Source of the DNA: Candidatus Saganbacteria bacterium
GTDB lineage: Bacteria > Margulisbacteria > WOR-1 > XYC2-FULL-46-14 > WPAF01
Length of the DNA stretch: 64,000 nucleotides
Assembly: GCA_016223205.1 (NCBI GenBank)
Contig: JACRPM010000001.1
Coordinates: 187,072 to 251,071 of the forward strand
Direction: 5' to 3'
Both the position numbers and the translations under genes were made by a program. This document shows, in pieces, positions 8,119-16,383 of this stretch (positions are counted from its first letter, which is position 1; each line of letters begins with the position of its first letter). The notes below the pieces were generated by a model that worked only from the letters and a program-made list of their open reading frames with translations, was not told where the DNA came from and did no database searches.

Positions 8119-9051
8119 TCAATAAAGAGGACAGGGGGAGTAGTATTCAGAAAAATTTGTGGCGCCTACTATTCTTTCTATTGCTTTGCGGGCGGCTTTC
8201 CTGGCACAGGCATCCGTATCAGATAATAATTCAGCCAATGGCCCTATAGCTCTTTCATCCTCTGCCAATCCTAATTTGAATGCGGCATAAGCGCGAATTT
8301 CGGGGTCGGGGTCTCCTAACCCCTCAATCAATGTAGTCATCGCTCTATCAATTATTGATTCGTTATCACTATATTCCGTAACACCCCAAATATTGTCAAT
8401 CATTGTTGACCGAACAGATTGGTCATTATCTGTCATTAGAACATCAATAAAAGCCGTTAAAGCTTTTTCGGTATTTTCTCCAAATAAATAGTCGCCTGCT
8501 AGTCCGCGAATTGCGGGATCGGAATTGTGCAACAATTCAATTAAGGGATCGGTTGCTGATTCACCTAAATTTGATATAACATAAACAGCGGCATTGTAAT
8601 AAAGATAAGCAGGATCGTCATCTTCCCATCTACAATTATTCATAAAGACAACCAATGGTTCAATGACGGAGGGCCCTATCTTTACTAATGCATTAACTGC
8701 TAATGATCTGATTGATTCTTCAGGGTTTGTTAATAAGGCGATCAGCGGTTCAATCGCTGTCACACCAATGGAAGCCAGTATTTCAATAGCGGTGTTTTTT
8801 TGCTCTGTTGAAGTATTAGAACTAATCAAAGCCGAAAGGTTTGTTGCAAGGATGAAATTAATAGAACAATCTATTAATCCCTGGCAATCGGTAAGAGTAT
8901 ATTCCACTAAATTAATCCTTCCATCCTGATTAAGGTCGTAAGTTGTTATTGCTTCAGCGCTCACCGAATCACGTGAATCAATCGATCCGTCCCTATTTAT
9001 ATCATTTCGATTAAAATAATTAACTGCATCGGTTACTGCTGAAATGGACAT
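8119..9051 (-). CDS. EF-hand/dockerin-like plus HEAT-repeat protein
   Basis: 310 aa. The N-terminus has two Ca2+-binding-type loops: residues 17-28 (DINRDGSIDSRD) and 39-50 (DLNQDGRINLVE). From about residue 75 there are HEAT/PBS-lyase-like helical repeats, each with an AIEPLIALL- or VIEPLVVFM-type helix. No clear signal peptide is seen. A strong Shine-Dalgarno (TAGGAGG) precedes the ATG. The 3' end lies 2 nt from the murB fragment. Probably a protein-interaction scaffold; the partner is unknown. The gene is AT-rich relative to its neighbours. Confidence 0.6.
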   Translation of the reverse strand: MSISAVTDAVNYFNRNDINRDGSIDSRDSVSAEAITTYDLNQDGRINLVEYTLTDCQGLIDCSINFILATNLSALISSNTSTEQKNTAIEILASIGVTAIEPLIALLTNPEESIRSLAVNALVKIGPSVIEPLVVFMNNCRWEDDDPAYLYYNAAVYVISNLGESATDPLIELLHNSDPAIRGLAGDYLFGENTEKALTAFIDVLMTDNDQSVRSTMIDNIWGVTEYSDNESIIDRAMTTLIEGLGDPDPEIRAYAAFKLGLAEDERAIGPLAELLSDTDACARKAARKAIERIVGATNFSEYYSPCPLY

Positions 9052-9134
9052 GTTTGCCTCCTATTTCCTGTTGACCCTTGAACCACTGGTAGGGGTATCC
9101 GAAACTCTCTCTATATAATATATCGGCATTATTA

Positions 9135-9164
9135 TTGGAAAATTTCAGTGGAGAGTGATATAAT
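9135..9164 (+). promoter_or_regulatory. Promoter of the HEPN-MNT operon
   Basis: TTGGAA 9135-9140, 18-nt spacer, TATAAT 9159-9164. The GTG start is 9 nt downstream, so the transcript is probably leaderless or nearly so. Confidence 0.65.
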
Positions 9165-9173
9165 TCTTTACAA

Positions 9174-9557
9174 GTGCAAGAAGAAATTGACAAGTGGATT
9201 CGCCAAGCCGACCATGATTTGAAAATGGCAAAAAGTATTCTTGAAGACGGCGGTTATGATATTTGCGCTTTTCTATGCCAGCAGGCCGCGGAAAAATATC
9301 TTAAAGCCCTTTATATCAACAAACGGCAAAAAGCCGCCCCTAAAATTCATTATCTGGATGAATTAGGGAAAGAACTTAATTGTCCTCAAGATATTATGGA
9401 TTTACTTAAAGAACTTTCCGCGGACTACATGATTGCCCGTTATCCTGATGTGACTACCAGCGCTCCCTTTGAGGAATATTCAAAGGAAGACGCCCAAAAC
9501 AAGATATCGAAAGCAGATACAATTATTGGATGGGTCAAAAAGCAGATAACAATATGA
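9174..9557 (+). CDS. HEPN domain protein
   Basis: 127-aa all-helical protein of the HEPN superfamily, recognised from QADHDLKMAKSIL, the central CQQAAEKYLKALYI helix and the ARYPDV motif near residue 88. HEPN proteins beside MNT nucleotidyltransferases usually form toxin-antitoxin pairs, with HEPN acting as an RNase in many systems. A canonical R-x4-6-H RNase motif is not obvious here, so RNase activity is uncertain. The GTG start 9174 lies 9 nt after a -10 box. The stop overlaps the MNT start as ATGA. Confidence 0.8.
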   Translation: MQEEIDKWIRQADHDLKMAKSILEDGGYDICAFLCQQAAEKYLKALYINKRQKAAPKIHYLDELGKELNCPQDIMDLLKELSADYMIARYPDVTTSAPFEEYSKEDAQNKISKADTIIGWVKKQITI

Positions 9558-9883
9558 GCAAGGAAATTAAAGATAAATTTATAAAAGAATTTTTAACGAA
9601 ATACAGGAATATAATTAAATCCATCTACAATCCTTATGGCGTATGGCTGTTTGGGTCCCGGGTAAGCGGCATTCCTAAGGAGGAAAGTGATATTGACATG
9701 ATTGTTGTTTCGGAAAAATTTAGAGGAATAAAATTTATATACAGAATGGGCGAAGTTCTAAAAAATATCGATTTCTCGAAACATATAGACGCAATTTGTT
9801 ATACCCCGGATGAATTCGAAAAGAAAAAGAACGAAATCGGCATGGTTAAAGAAGCCATTGAAAAAGGATCAAAAATCATCTAA
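9554..9883 (+). CDS. MNT-type minimal nucleotidyltransferase
   Basis: 109 aa, pol beta-superfamily MNT domain. The signature GSRVSG at residues 34-39, SDID (Asp46, Asp48) and a third acidic residue at Asp79 (HIDAIC) complete the metal-binding triad. Start ATG 9554 overlaps the HEPN stop; an in-frame ATG at 9530 is less likely. In characterised HEPN-MNT pairs the MNT partner neutralises HEPN, in some by transferring AMP to it. Its stop abuts the tkt ATG directly, so tkt is now co-transcribed with this pair. Confidence 0.85.
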   Translation: MSKEIKDKFIKEFLTKYRNIIKSIYNPYGVWLFGSRVSGIPKEESDIDMIVVSEKFRGIKFIYRMGEVLKNIDFSKHIDAICYTPDEFEKKKNEIGMVKEAIEKGSKII

Positions 9884-9915
9884 ATGACTTCTCCCCAAAA
9901 GATCAAAGAACTGGA
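9882..9915 (+). repeat. Right copy of the 34-bp direct repeat
   Basis: Contains the start of the intact transketolase gene; matches 7811-7844 exactly. Together the copies bracket murB', HEAT, HEPN and MNT. Confidence 0.9.
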
Positions 9916-10732
9916 GCAGACCGCCAATAAACTGCGGCGGCATATCATTGAGATGATCTGCCGGGCACAGTCGGGACATCCCGGAGGTTCGCTTTCCGCT
10001 GCCGACATCATAACCGTTCTCTATTTTTACAAATTAAGACACAAGCCCCAGGAGCCCAATTGGCCGGACAGAGACCGCTTTGTGATGTCCAAAGGGCACG
10101 CTGCCCCGGTGCTTTATGCGGCCCTGGCGGAGGCCGGCTATTTCCCTCTGGCTTACTTAAATACCCTGCGGCAGATCGGCAGTTCTTTGCAGGGCCACGT
10201 AGATATGCTTTCTCTGCCGGGGATCGAAATGTCCACCGGCTCACTCGGAATGGGGCTTTCGGCCGCCAATGGAATGGCGATGGCCTGCCGATTGGATAAG
10301 AGACAAAATCGGATCTATTGCCTGATGGGAGACGGTGAAATTCAGGAAGGACAGATTTGGGAAGCGGCTATGACCGCCGGCCATCAGAAACTTGATAATT
10401 TAACCGCTTTTATCGACCATAACAAATATCAGATCGACGGACAGGTTTCGGAGATCAAGGAAATACAACCCATAGCAGATAAGTTCAAGGCCTTTGGCTG
10501 GCATACCTTAAGCTGTGATGGCCACAACATGAAGTCCATCATCGAAGCGCTGGAAAAAGCCGAAAAATTAAAAGGCAAACCGACGATCATCATCGCCGAA
10601 ACCGTTAAAGGTAAAGGCGTTTCGTTCATGGAAGAGCGGCCGCTCGATTACCACGGCAAAGCGCCCACCCCGGATGAAGAAGAAAAAGCGTTGAAGCAGT
10701 TGTGCGAGATCGAATTTAAGGAGCAGAAATGA
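9884..10732 (+). CDS. Transketolase, N-terminal (TPP-binding) subunit
   Basis: 282 aa, the first half of a split transketolase of the non-oxidative pentose phosphate pathway. Motifs: SGHPGGSLSAADI, RDRFVMSKGHAAPVLYA, GSLGMGLSAANGMA and the TPP/Mg2+ motif GDGEIQEGQIWEAA with downstream DHNKYQIDG. Split two-subunit transketolases are common in archaea and anaerobic bacteria. The ATG follows the MNT stop with no gap, apparently after an insertion displaced its own promoter (7778-7805). Confidence 0.94.
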   Translation: MTSPQKIKELEQTANKLRRHIIEMICRAQSGHPGGSLSAADIITVLYFYKLRHKPQEPNWPDRDRFVMSKGHAAPVLYAALAEAGYFPLAYLNTLRQIGSSLQGHVDMLSLPGIEMSTGSLGMGLSAANGMAMACRLDKRQNRIYCLMGDGEIQEGQIWEAAMTAGHQKLDNLTAFIDHNKYQIDGQVSEIKEIQPIADKFKAFGWHTLSCDGHNMKSIIEALEKAEKLKGKPTIIIAETVKGKGVSFMEERPLDYHGKAPTPDEEEKALKQLCEIEFKEQK

Positions 10733-11667
10733 AAGTCGCCTGCCGCGAAGTTTACGGTAAGACCCTGGTGGAATTGGGCAAGACCAATCCCGATATCGTG
10801 GTGCTGGATGCGGACCTTTCGGTCTCCACCAAGACCTCGACCTTTGCGAAAGAGTTTCCCAACCGCTTCTTCGACATGGGTATTGCCGAACAGGATATGA
10901 TCTCTACCGCGGCCGGCATGGCCGCCTGCGGCAAGATCCCTTTTGCCTCTACCTTCGCGGTGTTCGGCTCGGGCCGCGCCTGGGACCAGGTGCGTTTGAC
11001 CTGTGCCTACACCCGGCTCAACGTCAAGATAGTGGTGACCCACGGCGGCATTACCACCGGCGAGGACGGCGCCAGTCATCAAGCCAACGAGGACCTGGCT
11101 ATTATGCGGGCCATACCCAATATGAACGTGATCGTGCCGGCGGATGGGTTTGAGTGCGCCAAGATCATCCGCGCGGTGGCCGCTTATCACGGCCCGGTCT
11201 ATGTGCGCTTGCCGCGCCTGGCCACCCCGCTGATCCATGAGAACGATAACTTCGATCTAAAATTGGGCAAAGGGATAGTCATGCGGGAAGGGAAAGATAC
11301 CACTATCTTTGCCTGCGGGATCATGGTGGCTATGGCCATGGAAGCAGCCGAAGAATTATCAAAGAATGGCGTTGAAGCCCGGATCATCAATCTGCACACG
11401 ATAAAACCGCTCGATAAAGAATTGATAATCAAATGCGCCCGGGAGACCGGAGCGGCCGTCACGGCGGAAGAGCATTCAATAATGGGCGGATTAGGCGGCG
11501 CCGTGGCGGAAGCGCTGGTTGAAAATTGCCCGATCCCGATGGCGAGGGTGGGCATTAAAGACGTTTTCGGGGAATCCGGCAAGCCGGATGAACTGCTGGT
11601 CAAATACGGGCTAACCGCCAAGGAGATCGTCGCCGCGGCTAAGGCCGTCTTAAAACGCAAAACATGA
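10729..11667 (+). CDS. Transketolase, C-terminal subunit
   Basis: 312 aa, pyrimidine-binding and C-terminal domains of transketolase, partner of the upstream gene. [28 protein letters not shown] (the catalytic Glu of the pyrimidine domain), [29 protein letters not shown] and [12 protein letters not shown] are typical. ATG 10729 overlaps the N-subunit stop by 4 nt, ensuring equal synthesis of the two halves. Confidence 0.94.
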   Translation: MKVACREVYGKTLVELGKTNPDIVVLDADLSVSTKTSTFAKEFPNRFFDMGIAEQDMISTAAGMAACGKIPFASTFAVFGSGRAWDQVRLTCAYTRLNVKIVVTHGGITTGEDGASHQANEDLAIMRAIPNMNVIVPADGFECAKIIRAVAAYHGPVYVRLPRLATPLIHENDNFDLKLGKGIVMREGKDTTIFACGIMVAMAMEAAEELSKNGVEARIINLHTIKPLDKELIIKCARETGAAVTAEEHSIMGGLGGAVAEALVENCPIPMARVGIKDVFGESGKPDELLVKYGLTAKEIVAAAKAVLKRKT

Positions 11668-12110
11668 GCGAAACCAGACCCTCCTGGGACCAGTATTTCA
11701 TAAAGATCGCGGAAGACGTGGCGGAGAGGGCTATTTGCGTAAAACGCAAGGTGGGAGCGATCATCGTCAAAGACAAGCATCTGCTCTCCACCGGTTACAA
11801 CGGCGCACCCAAGGGCTTTGCCCATTGCACGGAAGAAACCTGCATCCGCAAACAGATGAACGTTCCTTCCGGCCAGCGGCACGAGCTTTGCCGGGGACTG
11901 CACGCCGAACAGAACGCTATTGTCCAGGCGGCGGTCTATGGGGTCGCCATCGAGAATGGTACGCTCTATGCCACCTACCAGCCCTGCGTGATCTGCGCCA
12001 AGATGATGATCAACGCGGGGCTTAAAAGATTGGTCTATACCGGCGGCTACCCCGACGAGCTGGCCGCCGATATGCTTAAGGAATCCAAGATGGAGGTAAT
12101 CAAGCTATGA
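11664..12110 (+). CDS. Deoxycytidylate (dCMP) deaminase
   Basis: 148 aa, zinc-dependent cytidine/dCMP deaminase fold. The zinc site is HAEQNAI (His and catalytic Glu) and [21 protein letters not shown] and the internal CRGLHAE match dCMP deaminase (ComEB-like) rather than cytidine deaminase. It supplies dUMP for dTMP synthesis. It overlaps both neighbours by 4 nt. Confidence 0.88.
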   Translation: MSETRPSWDQYFIKIAEDVAERAICVKRKVGAIIVKDKHLLSTGYNGAPKGFAHCTEETCIRKQMNVPSGQRHELCRGLHAEQNAIVQAAVYGVAIENGTLYATYQPCVICAKMMINAGLKRLVYTGGYPDELAADMLKESKMEVIKL

Positions 12111-12973
12111 AAGTAGGATATCTCGGTCCGGAGGGCACTTTTTCCGAAGAGGCCGGGAAGGCCTACGCCAAAAAGCTCAAAGGCAAAGTCGAAATGATCC
12201 CTTATACCACTATCCATGACCTGCTTTTCGCCACCGACCGCGGGCACGTAGCCGAAGCTATGGTGCCGATCGAAAACTCGGTGGAGGGCACCATCGGGGT
12301 GGTGACCGATATGCTGGTCAAGGACGTCGATCTAAAGATCAAACAGGAGATCGTTCTGCCGGTGTACCACTACCTTTTGGCCCAGAAAGGGGTCAAGCTC
12401 TCCGATATTACCGATATCATATCCAATCCTCCTCCCATCGACCAGTGCCGGGAGTTCCTGCGAAAAAAACTGCCCAAAGCCCGTATGCACCTGTCGTATT
12501 CCACCGCCGAAGCCGCCCGCCAGGTGGCTTCATCCCTGGGTGAAAGGATTCTGGCCCACGGCAAGATTAAGGGGCCGGTCTTTGCCGCCATCGGCACCGC
12601 CGCTTCGGCCCAGCTATACGGGTTGCAGATCGTGGCCTCCAAAATAAACGCCCGGGAGAATTCCACCCGCTTTGTGGTGCTGGCTAAAGGAGATGCCAAA
12701 CGCTCCGGGGCGGACAAGACCTCGATCGTTTTTTCCATCCTTAAGAATAAGCCGGGCGGCCTGCACGATATTTTAAAAGAATTCGCCGACCGCAATATCA
12801 ACTTGACCAAGATCGAATCCCGTCCCAGCAAAAAATCCCTTGGGGACTATTATTTCTTCCTGGATTGTGAAGGACACCACCGGGACCGCAAGCTGGCGGA
12901 AGTCCTAGCGGCGGTCAAAAGGAGAAGCTCTTTTTACAAATTGCTGGGCTCTTACCCGCGGGTAAAGTATTAG
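12107..12973 (+). CDS. pheA: Prephenate dehydratase
   Basis: 288 aa, monofunctional. The N-terminal periplasmic-binding-like catalytic domain has [24 protein letters not shown] and [10 protein letters not shown] (the TRF catalytic motif). The C-terminal ACT domain ([18 protein letters not shown] to about residue 280) has the ESRPSKK motif of phenylalanine feedback regulation. It catalyses the step to phenylpyruvate. It is ATGA-coupled to the deaminase gene. Confidence 0.94.
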   Translation: MKVGYLGPEGTFSEEAGKAYAKKLKGKVEMIPYTTIHDLLFATDRGHVAEAMVPIENSVEGTIGVVTDMLVKDVDLKIKQEIVLPVYHYLLAQKGVKLSDITDIISNPPPIDQCREFLRKKLPKARMHLSYSTAEAARQVASSLGERILAHGKIKGPVFAAIGTAASAQLYGLQIVASKINARENSTRFVVLAKGDAKRSGADKTSIVFSILKNKPGGLHDILKEFADRNINLTKIESRPSKKSLGDYYFFLDCEGHHRDRKLAEVLAAVKRRSSFYKLLGSYPRVKY

Positions 12974-12983
12974 GAGGCGCAAC

Positions 12984-13211
12984 ATGTCCGAAGAAAAGTC
13001 CAGTTATTTTGAAGGTTTGATGCTGGGAGGCATTCTGGGGGCGGTGGCGGGGGTGCTTTTGGCGCCGTTGGCCGGAGAGGAGATGCGCCAGAACCTCAAG
13101 GCCAAGCTGGAGGAGTTGGACCTCGAAGGGATAGGGAACAAATTCTCCCGCGCTTTTGAGGAAGGCCGCAAGGAAATGGAGAAGACCATGAAGGAGCAGG
13201 AGGTAGAGTAA
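12984..13211 (+). CDS. YtxH-type small membrane-anchored protein
   Basis: 75 aa. An N-terminal hydrophobic, glycine-rich segment (GLMLGGILGAVAGVLLAPLAGEE) ends in the LLAPxxGEE motif of YtxH-like proteins, and a charged amphipathic helix follows. A strong Shine-Dalgarno TAGGAGG overlaps the pheA stop. The role of YtxH proteins is poorly defined; they are often envelope or stress associated. Confidence 0.8.
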   Translation: MSEEKSSYFEGLMLGGILGAVAGVLLAPLAGEEMRQNLKAKLEELDLEGIGNKFSRAFEEGRKEMEKTMKEQEVE

Positions 13212-13212
13212 C

Positions 13213-13512
13213 ATGGAAGCGATATTAAAGAACATCATGTGGTTCTCGCTGATCTTGCTGCTTTTGGCGCTTACGGGGGCCGTGATCCAGGTGGTCATTA
13301 TCCTGCTCGATGTCCGCAGCGCCACCAAGGATTTAAAGAAGAAGCTGAAATCCTTGACGTCGGTCTTGGACATAGCGACTATGCTTATGGGGGGGCTGGA
13401 AGGAATAAAGCGGCGGGCGATCAAACAAGCTATTCCCAGCAAGGCCACGCTGGTGGGATTTTTTGCCGGAGTGAAAAAAGGCATGCAAGTACTGATGGGA
13501 GGTGAAAAATGA
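13213..13512 (+). CDS. Small membrane protein, DUF948-like
   Basis: 99 aa. One N-terminal membrane helix (WFSLILLLLALTGAVIQVVIIL) is followed by a basic region, DVRSATKDLKKKLKSL, and a hydrophobic C-terminal stretch. The arrangement resembles DUF948 proteins, which often neighbour YtxH genes. The Shine-Dalgarno AGGAGGT lies inside the preceding gene. It sits between two YtxH-type genes and is probably part of the same small complex. Confidence 0.6.
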   Translation: MEAILKNIMWFSLILLLLALTGAVIQVVIILLDVRSATKDLKKKLKSLTSVLDIATMLMGGLEGIKRRAIKQAIPSKATLVGFFAGVKKGMQVLMGGEK

Positions 13513-13673
13513 AAAAGTTCATAAAGAATCTTTTTGTGGGCGGGGTTTTGGGCTTTATCGCCGGGCTGCTGTTCGCGCCGTCTAAGGGGGAAGAGACCCG
13601 CAAGAAGGTGGAAGAAGCCGTCCAGAAAGGCAAGGAAAAGTTCGAAGAGATCAAAAGTTCGCTTAAAAAATGA
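13509..13673 (+). CDS. Second YtxH-type small protein (54 aa)
   Basis: Short ORF from ATG 13509, which overlaps the previous stop, to TGA 13671. The product begins MKKFIKNLFVGGVLGFIAG, then LLFAPSKGEETRKKVEE and a Lys/Glu-rich helix: the YtxH pattern of a glycine-rich membrane segment followed by the APxxGEE motif. Shine-Dalgarno GGGAGGTG precedes it. It is ATGA-coupled to argS. Confidence 0.75.
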   Translation: MKKFIKNLFVGGVLGFIAGLLFAPSKGEETRKKVEEAVQKGKEKFEEIKSSLKK

Positions 13674-15268
13674 AGGCCAAACTTGCCGAGCTGGTCTCAC
13701 GCTCAATAAGGGAGATTTATCCTCAAGTAACTTTTCCTGATGTCCAGATCTCCATTCCTCAATCGCGTTATGGGGATTTTGCCACCAATATCGCCTTGCG
13801 CCTGGCGCCTCAACTTGAAGGGGAGCTTCCCAAAATAACCCAGGAGTTGGCGGCGACTATAATGCAGAACGACGAGGGGCGAATGCTTATCGACTGTCAG
13901 GCCACCCGCACGGGGTTCATAAACTTTAAACTATCCGATAAATTCCTTCAACACCAAATAACTCTTATCAGGGAAAAAGACCGTCATTTCGGCCGTTCCG
14001 ACCAGGGGAAGGGGAAAAAGGTGCTGATCGAGTTCGTCTCCGCCAATCCCACCGGCCCGCTCCATATCGGCCACGGCCGCTGGGCGGTGATCGGCGATGA
14101 TATTGCCGCCTTGCTTTCGGCAACTGGATTTGCGGTCGAACGCGAGTATTACGTTAATGACATCGGCACACAGGTAGAAAAGCTGGAAGAATCGGTCCGG
14201 GCGCGGGCGGAAAGCCGGGAGGTGCCCGAGGGCGGGTACGGCGGCGCTTATATCTCCGAGGTCGCAGAAAAATTGCTGGATCGGATCGGCCGCTCCAATT
14301 TCCGGGAGATACTGCTTTCTCATATGCTCAACGACCATAAACGCGTGCTCGAAAAGCTGAAAGTGAATTTTGATAATTATTATCGCGAAAGTTCTCTGCA
14401 CGGCAGCGGAAAGGTTAAAGCAGCGCTCGAGGAGATCAAGGCCAAGGGGCTGACCTTTGAGGAAGACGGCGCTTTGTGGTTCAAATCCCAGGAATTGGGC
14501 GACGATAAGAACCGCGTGCTGGTAAGAAAAGGAGGCGAGACAACCTATTTTGCCGCCGATATCGCTTATCACCTGGATAAATTCCGGCGGGGTTTCGACC
14601 GCCTCATCAATGTCTGGGGAACCGATCATCATGGCTATGTCCCGCGCTTAAGGGCCGCGCTAAAGGCGCTGGGATTGCCGGTCGAGCATTTTGAGATCAT
14701 CATTGGACAACTAGTCGCACTTTTCAGGGGTGCGGAGCCCGTGCGCATGTCCAAGCGCACCGGAGAGATGATAACGCTCGAAGAAGTTATCGAGGAGATA
14801 GGACCGGATGCCACCCGCTTCTTTTTGACCATGGTATCGGCTAACAGCCATCTGGAATTCGACCTGGAGCTGGCCAAACAAGCCGCGCCCAGCAATCCGG
14901 TCTATTATGTGCAGTATGCCCATGCCCGCATCTCCAGTATCTTCCGGGAAGGGGTAGAACGCGGAGTTGGGATCGAAAGATCGGCGGACCTTTCACTTTT
15001 GATCCATCCCGCCGAACGGGAACTGGTGCGGAAGCTCATCGATCTGCCGGATGAGATACTTTCGGCCGCCCAGGCCCGGGAACCTCATCGGATGGTGATC
15101 TACGCCAAAGAGCTGGCAGCCATATTCCACAATTTCTACCACAAATGCCGGGTCCTGTCGGAGGATGAAAAGCTGACCGCGGCCAGATTGCAGCTGGTTG
15201 ATGCCACCCGGATCGTCTTGAGGAATGTATTGGAGCTTTTAAGCGTTACCGCCCCGGAAAGAATGTAG
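13670..15268 (+). CDS. argS: Arginyl-tRNA synthetase
   Basis: 532 aa class I aminoacyl-tRNA synthetase. The N-terminal Arg-specific additional domain is followed by SANPTGPLHIGHGR (the HIGH motif), EYYVNDIGTQV, FAADIAYHLDKF, WGTDHHGYVPR and the KMSKS counterpart RMSKRTGEM. The C-terminal anticodon-binding DALR domain starts at VQYAHARISSI. Start ATG 13670 overlaps the YtxH-like stop. The end lies 1 nt from the convergent UDG gene. Confidence 0.96.
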   Translation: MKAKLAELVSRSIREIYPQVTFPDVQISIPQSRYGDFATNIALRLAPQLEGELPKITQELAATIMQNDEGRMLIDCQATRTGFINFKLSDKFLQHQITLIREKDRHFGRSDQGKGKKVLIEFVSANPTGPLHIGHGRWAVIGDDIAALLSATGFAVEREYYVNDIGTQVEKLEESVRARAESREVPEGGYGGAYISEVAEKLLDRIGRSNFREILLSHMLNDHKRVLEKLKVNFDNYYRESSLHGSGKVKAALEEIKAKGLTFEEDGALWFKSQELGDDKNRVLVRKGGETTYFAADIAYHLDKFRRGFDRLINVWGTDHHGYVPRLRAALKALGLPVEHFEIIIGQLVALFRGAEPVRMSKRTGEMITLEEVIEEIGPDATRFFLTMVSANSHLEFDLELAKQAAPSNPVYYVQYAHARISSIFREGVERGVGIERSADLSLLIHPAERELVRKLIDLPDEILSAAQAREPHRMVIYAKELAAIFHNFYHKCRVLSEDEKLTAARLQLVDATRIVLRNVLELLSVTAPERM

Positions 15269-15269
15269 G

Positions 15270-15875
15270 TTACCGGCTTAGTTCTTTTACTTTCTTCAGA
15301 TAATCCAATGCCCCCTGGACCTCTTTCATATCCTGCCAGGTGAGCCATTTGGGAGAGCCCTTTTCTTTGGATTGATTTCTCAACAAGTATGCCGGGTGGA
15401 AAATAGGCATGACGGCTATCTCGGTACCAGGCAGCTTGGTCCACTTGCCGCGCAGATCCGACATGGGTTCATCGGACTTTAATACTGCTCTAACCGCTGG
15501 AGCACCCGCCAGCAGGATTATCTTGGGCTTAACCAGCTGGAAGATCTGGGCCTCCAGGTAAGGCCAGCAAGCGGCCTGCTCGGCCGGGAGAGGTGCCCGG
15601 TTCTCCGGAGGGCGGCACTTGACCGTGTTGGCGATATAAATGTCGTCAGGGCGTTTGATATTTATCGATTCCAAGATCTGGGTTAGGAGCTGCCCGGCCT
15701 TGCCCACAAAGGGCAGGCCCTGCAGATCTTCCTGCTCGCCGGGGGCTTCTCCGATAAGCATCAAGTCGCAAGGGTGGGGGCCGTTGCCAAAGACCACTTT
15801 GGTCCGCTTTTTAGAGAGGTTGCATTTGACGCAGGTGGACGCTATCTTCTCGACTTCCTCATAAGAGAGGTTCAT
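15270..15875 (-). CDS. Family 4 uracil-DNA glycosylase
   Basis: 201 aa, Fe-S uracil-DNA glycosylase that removes uracil from DNA. Cys15, Cys18, Cys87 and Cys103 have the CxxC...C-x15-C spacing of the family 4 [4Fe-4S] site. The active-site motif GEAPGEQED (42-50) and the C-terminal FHPAYLLRN motif are present. Its stop is 1 nt from the argS stop. It is the second gene of a minus-strand pair with the RNase HII-like ORF (4-nt overlap). Confidence 0.92.
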   Translation of the reverse strand: MNLSYEEVEKIASTCVKCNLSKKRTKVVFGNGPHPCDLMLIGEAPGEQEDLQGLPFVGKAGQLLTQILESINIKRPDDIYIANTVKCRPPENRAPLPAEQAACWPYLEAQIFQLVKPKIILLAGAPAVRAVLKSDEPMSDLRGKWTKLPGTEIAVMPIFHPAYLLRNQSKEKGSPKWLTWQDMKEVQGALDYLKKVKELSR

Positions 15876-16369
15876 TTTCTTAATTCTAGCACACCTTTTG
15901 ACTGGTTTTTTACGTTTTCAAAGTCGCGCCTATGCTTGAGCAGGGCGAATTGCCTAAGGTTCTCACCGGCGTAATCCTTGGGGTTGTAATTAGCCACATT
16001 ATATTTATCTTTGAGCAGTATTTTGAACAGCTTTTCGGCTTCCAGATTGGTCCGGCCTTCGATCTTCTGCCTTATCACCTTAAAACCGGCTTCTTTAAGC
16101 GACCGCTCCGCCGCATCGAGGATATTGCCCTGGCAAAGATGGAATTCCGTGGTATTCTTTTCGGCCCTAAGCTTGCGGACGGACAATAAGGCGATCTGGC
16201 CGACGGATTCGGCGATCTTTTGGTTGCGCAGCCTTTTGTCTTCCACATTGAAGGCGGAAAGCGGGACTTCGGAGGTAAAATCGTGCCGGCCGTCGGTAGC
16301 CAGGATCAGCACCCCGCCATACAGCGATCCCGACCCGGCATCATCCATTTCTATCACTTTTGGAGCCAT
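15872..16369 (-). CDS. RNase H-fold protein with RNase HII-like motif, function unknown
   Basis: 165 aa. The N-terminus MAPKVIEMDDAGSGSLYGG aligns with the first active-site motif of RNase HII (D-E-A-G-R-G-x-L-x-G), but the second acidic residue is Asp and the Arg is Ser. Later canonical RNase HII blocks are not apparent. A C-terminal LKDKYNVANYNPKDYAGE segment is distinctive. It is co-transcribed with UDG through a 4-nt overlap, which suggests nucleic-acid repair. It could be a nuclease or a non-catalytic RNase H-fold protein. Confidence 0.55.
   Translation of the reverse strand: MAPKVIEMDDAGSGSLYGGVLILATDGRHDFTSEVPLSAFNVEDKRLRNQKIAESVGQIALLSVRKLRAEKNTTEFHLCQGNILDAAERSLKEAGFKVIRQKIEGRTNLEAEKLFKILLKDKYNVANYNPKDYAGENLRQFALLKHRRDFENVKNQSKGVLELRK
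15883..15888 (-). promoter_or_regulatory. TAGAAT box 7 nt upstream of the UDG start
   Basis: On the minus strand TAGAAT lies 7 nt before the UDG ATG, inside the upstream gene's end. It is a possible leaderless internal promoter; no convincing -35. Confidence 0.35.
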
Positions 16370-16375
16370 TAAGAT

Positions 16376-16381
16376 ATTATA
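16376..16381 (-). promoter_or_regulatory. TATAAT box of the RNase H-like/UDG operon
   Basis: Perfect TATAAT on the minus strand, 6 nt before the ATG at 16369, placing transcription initiation at or next to the start codon. Confidence 0.6.
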
Positions 16382-16383
16382 AC

